Under the pieces are notes generated by a model. It searched no databases and was not told where the DNA came from. It worked only from the letters and a program-made list of their open reading frames with translations. A DNA stretch of 64,000 bases from Fictibacillus sp. FJAT-27399. GTDB taxonomy: Bacteria; Bacillota; Bacilli; Bacillales; Fictibacillaceae. The translations under genes and the position numbers were made by a program. The stretch spans positions 780,390 through 844,389 of the forward strand of contig NZ_LMVC01000002.1 of assembly GCF_001510655.1 (NCBI RefSeq), written 5' to 3'. This document shows positions 35,775 to 44,910 of this stretch, piece by piece (the stretch's first letter is position 1; each line of letters starts with the position of its first letter).

Positions 35775-35803
35775 ATTATATAATTTGTTTTTATCTTTTA
35801 CAA
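35775..35803 (-). promoter_or_regulatory. promoter of the antisense RNA
   Basis: On the minus strand TTGTAA (35803-35798) and TATAAT (35780-35775) are exactly 17 bp apart. Confidence 0.65.
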
Positions 35804-36347
35804 GTAAAGGAATCAGCTAGGATTGGGCTCTATTTATTGTTCTTCAATTTTATAAAAAGGAGCCTTGGTGTAAGTGTTGAATTTCTTTTGACCATTCGAA
35901 ATGGTAACTCGACTTGGGGAGCGTATTTCTATTATGGAGATGCACCCTACGAAGATTTAGATATTGCAACCTTTTAGACCTGAGTAAGGAATGTGAGCAC
36001 TGATATTAAATACAACCCAGTGTGAATTTTTCAGATCTTTTTGTTTATTAAATTTAGCATTGAAAAATCGATGGTTAGAATATTGGAAAATAATTAAGGC
36101 TGCACAATGAGACCTACGGATAAAGTTAAGTCTTCTTAATCAATAGTGGCTTTTTATGAGATACAGTCCCCGTTCAGTTTTAATTGCGAAAAAATCTATT
36201 TAACACTATATAGAATTCGTCAAATAAACAAAAAAACACTCCCTGTTTCTATGGAAGTGCTTTAACAAAATTGGTGCTTTACCTAATGCAATTTGTCAAA
36301 AATCACATACACTGAAGAGGATTAGCGAAACCTTGAAGGAGGACACA
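35804..36347. other. intergenic, with a possible coding scrap
   Basis: Around 35880-35978 one plus-strand frame reads EFLLTIRNGNSTWGAYFYYG, then DAPYEDLDIATF and a stop. It looks like protein but has no start or family I know. A small hairpin (CACTCCC/GGAAGTG) near 36237-36263 could be a terminator. Confidence 0.3.
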
Positions 36348-36647
36348 ATGAATAATCATAATTTGATAACAAACTACGTTGATAACCCACAACAGGGGCT
36401 GGGGATGATTCTTCCACGGGAATTTCCGTATTGGGGTACGGCGCCACCAACAGGATACATACTTACAACACAGCAATTACAACTGATTCAGCAACTTGTT
36501 GATTCCGGGACGCAGTCTCATCATAGTACAGGGTCTAACCCTGGTCACCATCCACCTGGACATTATAAAGGATATTACTATGGTTATCCTGCAAACTATG
36601 GTTGCTACCCCGTTAATTGTGGATGTCCGTGGTATGGGTGGATTTAA
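36348..36647 (+). CDS. Gly/Tyr/Pro/His-rich protein, probable spore coat protein
   Basis: This protein of about 99 residues starts at ATG 36348 behind GAAGGAGG. The N-terminal half (LGMILPREFPYWGTAPPTGY, ILTTQQLQLIQQLVDSG) is ordered. The tail is rich in Gly, Tyr, Pro, His and Cys (YYGYPANYGCYPVNCGCP), a composition typical of coat and crust proteins that cross-link through Tyr and Cys. It pairs in character with the His-rich protein at 33959. No named family is recognised. Confidence 0.6.
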   Translation: MNNHNLITNYVDNPQQGLGMILPREFPYWGTAPPTGYILTTQQLQLIQQLVDSGTQSHHSTGSNPGHHPPGHYKGYYYGYPANYGCYPVNCGCPWYGWI

Positions 36648-36709
36648 TAAAACCCGTGGGAAAAGGGGTCAACATAGACAGACAGATTATTGATCATCCT
36701 CAAATATCT

Positions 36710-36786
36710 ATGGGACCGTATGTGAAGACAGCATCATGTTTTCTTACATACCGGATAAAGTAAAATTAAATGGGTCCCATGCTTTT
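36710..36786 (+). terminator. nested hairpin with T run
   Basis: ATGGGACC pairs with GGGTCCCAT, enclosing a second stem (GTATGT/ACATAC), then GCTTTTTC. It separates the coat-like gene from the convergent cardiolipin synthase gene. Confidence 0.5.
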
Positions 36787-36801
36787 TCTTTTACATTTTA
36801 C

Positions 36802-38292
36802 TTATAACAATGGAGAAAGCAGGCGAGCTCCCTGCTGAATTATCCGATGTGAAAGAGAGCGCTGCTGTAAATCTTCCATGGTCAACTGCAACGAATCACT
36901 AAGATCAAGCTCGAATTGCTCTGTGAGATCCCGTGCTACATCGATACTGTAAACGACTTCACACACCTCGTAATTAAGCCGAAAGCTTCTCATATCGTAA
37001 TTTGCAGCGCCAACTTCAGCAATCTCCTCATCGACAATCATGACCTTCGCATGTAACAACCCTTTGTCGTACAGGTAGATTTGAACCCCGGATTCCAACA
37101 GCTCTCCGTAAAAGGTGGGGCTTGCAAGACCCACGATTTTTTGATCTACGTGGCGAGGAACCAGTAGTCTTACTCGGACACCACGGGCCACAGCTGTCTT
37201 TATAGCAAGGATAATATCTTCATCGGGCACAAAATAAGGTGTAGTGATATCAATGGTTTTGGTAGCTTGTGTCACCAGAATAAAGTAGGCCTCCCGGACG
37301 ACCGGCGTTGGAATGCCAGGATTGCCTTCTAACGTTTGAATGTACGCTTTCTGCAATGGTTCCATCCTTGAGAAATTGTCTATACCCTCTAACGTGTCCA
37401 TTTCAGTACGCCATTGTGCCGACCCTGCGGAAACACCTGTCTTGCCCGGTATCTGCGATTTTGGAATGTTTTGGTGCTTTTCTTGATCTTGTTGTGTATA
37501 CGACTTGATCCTTTCCGGCGCTGCGATGTTCCAGTGGGTGTCGAAAATAGTCTGCAAATCGACAGGCGCTTCACCTGTGATTCGCAAATGAGTGTCACGC
37601 CAGAATCCCACTTCTGGCTTTAAACCTGTATACTCATACCCTATGTTGATCCCACCTGTAAATGCTTCCTTTCCGTCGATTAGAACAATCTTACAATGAT
37701 CTCGATAATTCCAGTTGGAGAACATCCAAGGGAAACGCAATGGAAATATGGTCCGGCATTCAATCCCTGCATTCATCATCTCAGTGATCTTATGCTGTGG
37801 AAATTGACGGCTTCCAAAACCGTCTCTCACAAAGCGGATCTTCACGCCAGCTGCAGCCTGTTCGAGCAGCAGGTCCGTGATCTGTCTGCCAATCTGATCA
37901 TCTCGGTAGATGTAATATTCCAGATCAATTTTTTTTTGGGCGCTCTTCAGCGATTCAAGAAGCTTTCCATAGGTTTTAATACCGTTTATAAGTATTTGGA
38001 CTTTGCCGGCCCTAAGTCCCTGCACGCTCAATTTCCCTAAAGCATGTGCGATGACCGAGGCAGAGGGGCTAAATGAATCAGGCAACTGGCGTGATTCATG
38101 ATGCGGAGAAGTCAATCTTTTTCGACGAATACGAACAGGATTCGTTGTACTGAGATAAAGTGCAAAACCGATGATAGGCAAAATGAGGCAGAAAGCTAGC
38201 CAATTCAAGGCCTTGGCTGGCCGGCGAACCTCACGAATCGCTATGATTAACATAAAGATCGTATTTATTATGTATAGCCAAAGAATCCACAT
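36802..38292 (-). CDS. cardiolipin synthase (phospholipase D family)
   Basis: This protein of about 496 residues has two N-terminal membrane segments (MWILWLYIINTIFMLIIAI and WLAFCLILPIIGFALYL) and two PLD catalytic motifs: HCKIVLIDGKEAFTGGIN and HAKVMIVDEEIAEVGAAN. It joins phosphatidylglycerol units into cardiolipin in the membrane. I start it at ATG 38292 because GGAGGGGAT lies just upstream. The frame is open eleven codons further. Bacilli carry several paralogues; a ywnE or ywiE assignment cannot be decided. Confidence 0.88.
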   Translation of the reverse strand: MWILWLYIINTIFMLIIAIREVRRPAKALNWLAFCLILPIIGFALYLSTTNPVRIRRKRLTSPHHESRQLPDSFSPSASVIAHALGKLSVQGLRAGKVQILINGIKTYGKLLESLKSAQKKIDLEYYIYRDDQIGRQITDLLLEQAAAGVKIRFVRDGFGSRQFPQHKITEMMNAGIECRTIFPLRFPWMFSNWNYRDHCKIVLIDGKEAFTGGINIGYEYTGLKPEVGFWRDTHLRITGEAPVDLQTIFDTHWNIAAPERIKSYTQQDQEKHQNIPKSQIPGKTGVSAGSAQWRTEMDTLEGIDNFSRMEPLQKAYIQTLEGNPGIPTPVVREAYFILVTQATKTIDITTPYFVPDEDIILAIKTAVARGVRVRLLVPRHVDQKIVGLASPTFYGELLESGVQIYLYDKGLLHAKVMIVDEEIAEVGAANYDMRSFRLNYEVCEVVYSIDVARDLTEQFELDLSDSLQLTMEDLQQRSLSHRIIQQGARLLSPLL

Positions 38293-39485
38293 CAACAAAT
38301 CCCCTCCTTTTTTATTCTCTAACATGTGTAAATAGTTATGTAAGTATACAACTTTTGGTCATAGTGACAGAAGATGGAATTAATAACCAGGGGAGGATAG
38401 TGTTTTTTACGTTTTGGGGTTTTATCTGATTTTAAGGGATCGTTACTGAGAGATGAGCGATTAAAACAGTTCGAAAAATTTAAGACAATCGCAAATGCTC
38501 AAGAGCTAACCTTTACCGTTAAGCGAAAACCGTTTTGTTATGCATCCCTTATTTGAGGAAATTTCTCTTTTGGGAGAGCAGGAGGTTTATTCTAAGGTGG
38601 GGATCCTAGCGCTTAATGGCTCAGAGAGTTTTCAGTGCCCCTTATAATCGGAGCGTTTTTTCAATTTTGTCCATTTTTCCCCTTTTTAAAATGAAAATGT
38701 GCCCTTTAAAGAGATGAATTATATAGGAACGAGATATTACTTTCATACAAACACAATCGTTTACGGAAGCGAATATGGACACAAATACAAAAGTAATTGT
38801 ATTTAGAAGCGGATCGCTCCTGAATTTCCTTAAACATTCAGTGGTGATTACGCTCCACCGAACGGTATAAAAATGCTGCTAATCTTCATATTCATTCAGA
38901 CGGTCCAGTCCCGAAAGAAATGTACCTTAAGCAAAGGAGTAAAGATTGTTGGAACAGAACGAACATCGTACGGATAGCTTTAAAATATAATTTCACGTAC
39001 CGTATTTTAATACGATGAATATGAAATAAATAAGGAGTCGGATTGTGGGAAAATGAACATCGTTGCTTTGTAATTGAGATCATCCATCATATTCATAAAA
39101 AATTCTTTCCAAATCCTTTTAAGGGAGTAATTTGTCATTTCCTCACAAATTAATAATCTTGGATGAGTTTTTTCTAAATGTATCAATTGACTAACATGGG
39201 AAATTCCTCGAATTGTCATCTGGTATAACTGAAATCTTGATGGTGATCGAGACTTATTGACAGGATGATAGATGAGCAATGAAACCGGATGCACAGCAGC
39301 CTAATTTGAATTTCAGTACTAATTACCTAGTGAAAGGCTTTAATTTCATTCTTCAACTATCGGGTGCTTAATTGAAGATCTGATTGTTGAAAAGTAATTT
39401 TTACCATGAGTTTAAAAATATTAGTTCTGATTTTTATAAAGTATAATGATTTTATATAGGGTTATAAAGTTCTGGGAGGTAAGTA
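38293..39485. other. 1.2-kb stretch without recognisable gene
   Basis: Short open frames on both strands (such as 39007-39294 minus) lack RBS and known domains. Around 39350-39366 a fragment CTTCAACTATCGGGTGC belongs to the dispersed repeat also seen at 43178 and 44484. The rest looks like decayed DNA. Confidence 0.4.
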
Positions 39486-40331
39486 ATGAAGAACGAAATG
39501 CAGTTGCTTGGGGAAATGATTATCAACCGGAGGCATGAAATCGCTGAATCTGTTCATACCAATCGAATGTCAGGGGTGGCGATGTTGCAAGCGGAAAAGC
39601 AGAACTTCCAGAAAATAGAGCCAAAATTTATGGAAATAAGAGCTGAGTTTATCCGCCTTTTTGGGGAAGCGTTAACTGATCACGTTGATTTTCATAAATC
39701 CATTGAAAATGTACAGCGGTGGGGAAAAGAGACGGGACAATACTTGTTTCAGTTGGGAGCTCCCCTTGATGAAGCATTAAAAGATACAAGCTATTATCGG
39801 GATTTCATTTGGAAAGCCATTAAAGAAGAGGCAACTACTCATGGGTTATCGGCCGCTTCCATATTTGATGTTATTGAAATCATAGATCCACTCTTGGATC
39901 ATGCTGTTTATTATTTTAGTCTGAACTATGTTCAGTCTTATCAAAAAGTGCTTGAACAAGCAAAGTCAGCTTTCTTAGAATTGTCTGTTCCCATCGTTCC
40001 TCTAATCAAAGGGACAGGTGTACTGCCGTTAATTGGTAACATGGATACGGAAAGAGCTCAGTTATTAATGGACGAAACGACGAAACAAGCTGTGAAATTA
40101 AAATTGGAGCATTTAATTATCGACTTATCAGGTGTCATGATTGTCGATACGATGGTAGCTGACCAGTTGTTTAAAGTAATAGATGCTTTATCCTTGTTAG
40201 GTGTTACAACAATTTTAACTGGCATTCGTCCAGAGGTAGCACAAACAATGGTTGTATTGGGGTTAGACCTTGATAGAATTAAAGTACAGGGTAATTTACA
40301 TCAAGCCTTTATGGAGATAAAAGCAATGTAA
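39486..40331 (+). CDS. RsbR-like STAS-domain co-antagonist
   Basis: This 281-residue protein has a helical N-terminal globin-like sensor region (residues 1-150, no obvious ligand) and a C-terminal STAS domain (IVPLIKGTGVLPLIGNMDTE, then LEHLIIDLSGVMIVDTMVAD). In RsbR paralogues the STAS threonine or serine residues are phosphorylated by RsbT in the stressosome that controls sigma-B. The loop IVDTMVAD carries the expected threonine. It stands alone with RBS TGGGAGG and its own terminator (40336). A stressosome role is likely; RsbS/RsbT are not in the window. Confidence 0.8.
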   Translation: MKNEMQLLGEMIINRRHEIAESVHTNRMSGVAMLQAEKQNFQKIEPKFMEIRAEFIRLFGEALTDHVDFHKSIENVQRWGKETGQYLFQLGAPLDEALKDTSYYRDFIWKAIKEEATTHGLSAASIFDVIEIIDPLLDHAVYYFSLNYVQSYQKVLEQAKSAFLELSVPIVPLIKGTGVLPLIGNMDTERAQLLMDETTKQAVKLKLEHLIIDLSGVMIVDTMVADQLFKVIDALSLLGVTTILTGIRPEVAQTMVVLGLDLDRIKVQGNLHQAFMEIKAM

Positions 40332-40335
40332 ATAA

Positions 40336-40372
40336 AAAGGAGGAAAGCTCAATGGCTTGCCTCCTTTTTTAT
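40336..40372 (+). terminator. intrinsic terminator
   Basis: AAAAAGGAGG pairs with CCTCCTTTTT around a small inner stem. Confidence 0.7.
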
Positions 40373-40472
40373 ATTTGTGTTTATCATATCAAGAGACAGT
40401 AAGATTGTTATTGGTGCAAAATGGGGGCTAACTACTTTAAACCCTCAATTGTAAAAAAACTAATTCAGTAGA

Positions 40473-40778
40473 TTAAGTCACCGGATTTTCAAGATCAAGG
40501 AGTTTTTTTACAGCGAAAACGGCTTCAAGGTTTGTGCTGAAATTCTCTGAAAAATCTTTATCAAAATGTATTAGATTATATACTTTATTTTTATGACTAT
40601 ACGATATCGAGAATTTTCTCTCCTGTTGAATTGAAAAGGTATGTGTGATTTCACTTAGTTCATCGTAAAGCTTAAATTTTACTAACATATTGATTATCTG
40701 TTCGGAAGACAACGGATCCATAGGTAGCATTGCGCATTGCGCCTCCCATCTAAATGGGAAATGACTAAGTAAAGTCAA
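40473..40778 (-). CDS. small hypothetical protein, distant relative of that at 45250
   Basis: The frame encodes up to 101 residues; a shorter start (MLPMDPLSSEQIINMLVKF) is plausible. The pattern of an amphipathic helix, alternating strands (KFSISYSHKNKVYNLIHFD) and an acidic end (FSTNLEAVFAVKKLLDLEN) resembles the protein at 45250-45501. I do not recognise the family. Its 5' end touches the long direct repeat copy A, so its promoter may lie in that repeat. Confidence 0.45.
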   Translation of the reverse strand: MTLLSHFPFRWEAQCAMLPMDPLSSEQIINMLVKFKLYDELSEITHTFSIQQERKFSISYSHKNKVYNLIHFDKDFSENFSTNLEAVFAVKKLLDLENPVT

Positions 40779-41008
40779 AAATAACCCAAATCAGTATTTT
40801 ATACTATTAGTTTACAACGATTGATAGAAAATTAATATAATATAGGGTAAATTACATTCGGTAATTTTTGAAAACAGTCCAAAGGAATAAAACATCTTAA
40901 ATATAGAGTGTACATTCAAAACGCTATGTGGCCGCTTTTTCCTGAAATTATGCCAACTGAGGGAATCGTTTTTGTCAAAAATAATCAGCGAACCGAACTC
41001 TCTTTTAG
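40778..41008. repeat. long direct repeat, copy A
   Basis: 231 bp nearly identical to 56790-57015. The only differences seen are one substitution (TATAGAG against TATCGAG) and a tandem CGAAC duplication in this copy. It contains no complete gene. The element GTCAAAAATAA occurs at both its ends here. Confidence 0.9.
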
Positions 41009-41242
41009 GGGTACCGCCACATGCGCTAAGGCAAATTATTACCCCAAAAATGAAAAAAACACTATTCTTTCTGTATTATGATAGAAAGTATTGACTGATA
41101 ATAATGTTGTTTCATTTCTTATGCAGATAACAGAGCAGGATAGTTACATTAAACATGAAGGAATATTGGAATCAGTAACGAAATGTTCAATGAGTGGTGA
41201 TGGTGTCGGCTCTTCAATAATATTTTTCAGGAGGTGATTGAC

Positions 41243-41629
41243 TTGAAGTTGTTGCAAATAAGACTTTTGGTCAAAGATTTTAAGAAAAGTGCCATGTTTT
41301 ACAGAGATTTATTGGAATTTCCAGTAAGTTGGTACGATGAAGACATGGAATATGCGCTTTTCAATAATGGGGAAACAAAAATTGAGCTTGTATCTCGAAA
41401 AGTTATGGCCGAATTGGTCAGAGAAGAAAATAAGCCTTTAGAAGCTGAGTCTCAATCAAGATTCTTACTTCAATTTCAAGTTGAAGATGTCGATAAGACG
41501 TATAACCGTTTCAGAGAAAAAGAAATTGAATTTGTTAATGAACCTCATGATCGTAAGGAATGGCGAGCGCGTGTTGCACATTTTCGTGACCCTGATGATA
41601 ACTTAATTGAAATATATAAAATGCTGTAA
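41243..41629 (+). CDS. VOC (glyoxalase/dioxygenase) family protein
   Basis: This 128-residue single-domain VOC protein begins at TTG 41243 with AGGAGG eight bases upstream. It contains IRLLVKDFKKSAMFYRDLL, VELxSRK-like central strands and HFRDPDDNLIEIYKML. The family covers glyoxalases, antibiotic-resistance proteins and dioxygenases. Metal-ligand positions (a Glu near the end) are present, but the first His is not obvious. The substrate is unknown. It is intact amid decayed neighbours. Confidence 0.8.
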   Translation: MKLLQIRLLVKDFKKSAMFYRDLLEFPVSWYDEDMEYALFNNGETKIELVSRKVMAELVREENKPLEAESQSRFLLQFQVEDVDKTYNRFREKEIEFVNEPHDRKEWRARVAHFRDPDDNLIEIYKML

Positions 41630-41666
41630 TTGATTGTTCAAAATGGGACTAGGTTAAAAGAATATT

Positions 41667-41715
41667 AAACACAATTAACACAGTTCGATTTATTCGAACT
41701 GTGTTAATTGTGTTT
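41667..41715. repeat. 22-bp perfect palindrome before the IS transposase
   Basis: Arms 41667-41688 and 41694-41715 are perfect complements with a five-base loop. Such a hairpin ahead of a transposase gene can block read-through transcription from outside. Confidence 0.75.
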
Positions 41716-41755
41716 GTAAGAGTAGAATCTTTATGATAAACGAACAGAAAGGACG

Positions 41756-42562
41756 GTGTTTATTATGTGTCGTGAGGTATCAGATGAACTTACTCTCTTT
41801 TCACAGGAATTACAAAGTTCTTTATCTCCTCAAGCTCTTCAACAGCTGGCCAAAAAGGTAGGTTTTGTTCAGAGATCCAGTAAGTATCAAGCGAAAGATT
41901 TAGTTGCTTTGTGCATATGGTTAAGCCAAAAGGTAGCGAATACTTCCTTAACTCAGCTATGTTGCTGTCTAGAATCTTCAACTGGTGTATTAATGAGTCC
42001 CGAAGGACTCAATCAACGATTCAATCCTTCAGCAGTCAGGCTCCTACGAAACGTATTTTACTCAGAAGATACAAACTTATCAGGCTCTTTCTCATCGTTA
42101 TGCATCTCAGTTTCAGCGTATACGAATCTTGGATTCTACGACGTTTCAACTTCCAGATGTTTTTGCTTCAACTTACCAAGGATCAGGAGGAAGTAGTCAT
42201 ACAGCTGGCGTGAAAATCCAATTGGAATACGATCTTCTCAGCGGCCAATTCCTGCATGTGCACTCGGCCCAGGTAACAAAATGATCGAACCTATGGTTCC
42301 ACGTGCTTGAAAACAGTGCAAACAGGTGACTTATGTATACGTGACTTAGGATATTTTGACCTGGAAGATCTCCATCAAATGAATGAGAAAGGAGCCTGTT
42401 ATATCTCTCGCTTAAAATTAAACACCCGAATTTAGCAGAAGAATCCTAATCCAGAATATTTTAAGGACGGAAGAATGAAAAAACAGTCGGAGTATATTCA
42501 ATTAGACATGGAAGATCTGATGTTGCAGCTACAACCAGGACAAACCCACGAAATTCATAAAG
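41756..42562 (+). mobile_element. IS4-family transposase remnant
   Basis: Fragments in shifting frames match a common Bacillus IS4-type transposase: VSDELTLFSQELQSSLSPQ, VALCIWLSQKVANTSLTQLC, then (new frame) [18 protein letters not shown] with the first catalytic Asp, [20 protein letters not shown], and near the end [20 protein letters not shown]. Several stops and shifts lie between. The C-terminal third, with the last catalytic residue, is missing. It was cut off at about 42562, where an unrelated transporter fragment begins. Confidence 0.85.
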
Positions 42563-42724
42563 CCTATCGCAACTGCCTTACTCGCTGCCTATAACAATTC
42601 TTGGGTTCCGGTTGCACTTTATATCGTTTGTATTGGTGTCATTTCTCTTACTTGTTTATTCCTAACTGGGCTGATGAAGAATAAGTCAAAGCAATTAATG
42701 AAAGCGGTTTCAGGAAGATTATAA
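42563..42724 (+). pseudogene. MHS-type major facilitator transporter, C-terminal fragment
   Basis: The frame continues directly from the IS remnant as [20 protein letters not shown], then IVCIGVISLTCLFLTGLMKN and a stop. These are the last transmembrane helices of a metabolite:proton symporter. The first ten or so helices are absent. The junction at 42563 suggests an IS-linked deletion. Confidence 0.65.
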
Positions 42725-42764
42725 GCCTATAATAGTGTTGGCAAGAATGACAAGGGGTGAAAAT

Positions 42765-43020
42765 ATGAAAGTTCTGGTAGTCGGTGTAGGTACTATGAGC
42801 TGTCTATTTGGAGGGAAACTAAAACAATCTGCTTTCGATGTCACCCTATTTAACCGACCAAATAATCATGTTTGAAAATAAAGGAAGAGGGTCTAGGAAT
42901 CGTAGAGAAAGATGAAACTTTCTCTAATGTGAGTATTTCTGTTAACACTGATCCAACATGTTTAGTAGATAGCTATCAACTAAGTGACTTTGATGCTTAA
43001 GTCATTTCCTACCGAATAAG
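42765..43020 (+). pseudogene. 2-dehydropantoate 2-reductase family (PanE/ApbA) remnant
   Basis: ATG 42765 has RBS AAGGGGTG. The start MKVLVVGVGTMSCLFGGKLK is the Rossmann motif of ketopantoate reductases, and TLFNRPNNHV follows before a stop. A shifted frame continues (GIVEKDETFSNVSISVNTDP, then YQLSDFD). The rest of the gene is gone. Confidence 0.65.
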
Positions 43021-43480
43021 TCATGAGTAAAGTTCAGATATCGTCCATCTAGAAACCGTCGTAAATCTTTCTTTATCAAAGCTTAAAATTAACTCTCTAC
43101 AGGAATGCTAAAGGGCAGGATTGTTGAAGAATGCATCTTTTTAGGGAGGTAAATATGAGCTAAACTGTTTTATTCCATAAACGGGTGCATTTCTTCAAGA
43201 AGGAGAAATGCACTTTCTTATTGAATTAAAGGGCAGTTTTATTGAAGAAGGAGTTCAATGAAACTAAACAGTTTACCCACAATTTTGACCTTCAAGAAAA
43301 AACTGATCTATGTTAATTAGTCGAGGTTTCAGGATATTCACCGAACAATTGACCTTCCCTCTATATTGGGAATCCGACACGTTCCCTATTGTTTTGTTGT
43401 TGTTTTTGCTTGATCTGATTTATTGAAAAAAGTTATTGACACTGAAAATAACCTCATGTTATTATTAAATATTTGATAAA
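43021..43480. other. decayed intergenic DNA with dispersed repeats
   Basis: Contains two AAAGGGCAG-type repeats (about 43110 and 43225) and the hairpin repeat at 43178-43216. I see no gene. Confidence 0.4.
43178..43216. repeat. dispersed hairpin repeat (copy 1)
   Basis: GGGTGCATTTCTTCAAG, then AAGGAGAAATGCACTTT: GTGCATTTCT pairs with AGAAATGCAC. A near copy lies at 44484-44520 and a partial one near 39350. Confidence 0.55.
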
Positions 43481-43486
43481 AAAACG

Positions 43487-43521
43487 CATATATGGTATCA
43501 TTTAGAAGGTTACCATATATG
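43487..43521. promoter_or_regulatory. 11-bp inverted repeat overlapping the CarD-type gene leader
   Basis: CATATATGGTA (43487) and TACCATATATG (43511) are perfect complements 13 bp apart. The right arm abuts the GGAGGTG ribosome binding site. It is a candidate operator or a hairpin that limits translation. Confidence 0.5.
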
Positions 43522-43533
43522 GAGGTGGATTAT

Positions 43534-43995
43534 TTGTTCCAAATTGGCGATAACATTGTTTATCCAATGCACGGAGTAGGTATAATTGAAGCCATAGAAG
43601 AAATAGAATTCCCAGAGGAAAAACAACAGTATTATGTTATAAAAATGTCAATCAGTAATATGCAAGTTATGATTCCAACGTGTAAAATATTGAGTTCAAG
43701 TATACGACCAGTTACTGATCTACTTGCATTAAAACAAATTATACACATTTTTCAGCATGGAGAATCAGATAGATTACTACCGTGGAAACAAAGGTATAAA
43801 GTAAACACGGATAAACTAAAAACGGGTGAAATACAGGAAGGTGCTGAAGTTGTACGTGATTTAATGCGTATGAAAAAAGATAAAGCACTTAATGGAAGCG
43901 AAAAAAAAATGTTGGATAATGCATATGAATTTTTGATTAGTGAACTGGAAGTAATTAAAGGAATCACTGAAAATCAAATAAAAAGTTTCTGTTAA
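43534..43995 (+). CDS. CarD-family transcriptional regulator (YdeB-like)
   Basis: This protein of about 153 residues has an N-terminal CarD/TRCF RNA-polymerase-interaction domain (FQIGDNIVYPMHGVGIIEAI) and a helical C-terminal domain. I start it at TTG 43534 with GGAGGTG seven bases upstream; this gives the usual MFQIGD start. Such proteins bind the RNA polymerase beta subunit and stabilise open promoter complexes. The single gene has an inverted repeat over its leader, suggesting feedback control. Confidence 0.8.
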   Translation: MFQIGDNIVYPMHGVGIIEAIEEIEFPEEKQQYYVIKMSISNMQVMIPTCKILSSSIRPVTDLLALKQIIHIFQHGESDRLLPWKQRYKVNTDKLKTGEIQEGAEVVRDLMRMKKDKALNGSEKKMLDNAYEFLISELEVIKGITENQIKSFC

Positions 43996-44596
43996 GGTTA
44001 ATTATAGATAAAGTATTGCATTCTAAAAAATATCTGAAATTTTTCGCGGATATTATGATTATCATTTCAAAGACATTCAACTTCTTCACTTCCTTTTAGA
44101 ACATTAACCTCTTTTGTTATTTCTACAATCTAATCCATTTTTATTATTTAAACTTCCTCACAAACAATTGAAGTTTTATCAAAAAACTCGATATAATAAT
44201 CATTTGATATTTGTAATACTGATTCACACTGGCACGGACAAGGAACCGTAAGGATGGAAGAGAGGTAGGGCTTTCATTGTTTTAGGTATATCTAAGTGAT
44301 TATTTCTAGAAGAAAAAACAATCAATCTCATCTCTATCATTAAGAATTTCTTACATCCACTGTGTCTGTGAATAGTAATTGTTTATCTTCTTTTCATAAT
44401 GGAGATACTCCAGTTGGTAACATCTAAATATATGGTCAACGAAAAAAAAATGACGGAATTTCTAGAACGATTGTTAATATTGTTCTTCAACGATCGGGTG
44501 CATTTCTTTAAGAAGGAGAAATGCTCTTTTTTATGGAACTTATTGAACAAACGTAGCAGGATTGTGTAGTAACTGATTGTGTTAAAATTCAATTTA
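43996..44596. other. intergenic stretch without gene
   Basis: A+T-rich. Apart from the hairpin repeat at 44484 I see nothing I can support. Confidence 0.45.
44484..44520. repeat. dispersed hairpin repeat (copy 2)
   Basis: CTTCAACGATCGGGTGC, then ATTTCTTTAAGAAGGAGAAA and TGCTC. It is a near copy of the element at 43178. Confidence 0.55.
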
Positions 44597-44910
44597 TGAA
44601 AAAGACCGTCGTTCTCATTCTTGGCAGAAAGTGATTAACTATCAATATGAAGATGTATTCGTTATTGGTTATCTTAAGAAAGAATTTGGCTGGATACTTG
44701 GTAAAGGGGAGGACGATGTAACAAGACCACTTGGTGTGACCGAATTCGTACCTCCACAGGGCTCGAAGGGAACTTTATCAAATAGCGGAAGATTTCGTTT
44801 CGAACGAAATGAAGGATGTTGTATATCTAAAACCTGAAGTTTGCTGCACCGTGAAATATAGGAATTAAACAAAGGCGGGACTTTTAAGAATTCCTGTTTT
44901 TTTGTAAAGT
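44597..44910 (+). pseudogene. ATP-dependent DNA ligase, C-terminal fragment
   Basis: The frame from 44598 reads KDRRSHSWQKVINYQYEDVF, then GYLKKEFGWILGKGEDD and RPLGVTEFVPP, the start of the OB-fold domain of bacillar ATP-dependent (LigD/LigB-type) ligases. After a frameshift near 44765 another frame continues LYQIAEDFVSNEMKDVVYLK, then CTVKYRN, a stop and TKAGLLRIPVF. The catalytic nucleotidyltransferase domain is missing. Confidence 0.7.

Noticed and set aside
39007-39294. 95-codon minus-strand frame
   Set aside because: No RBS or domain; the surrounding 1.2 kb shows no coding character.
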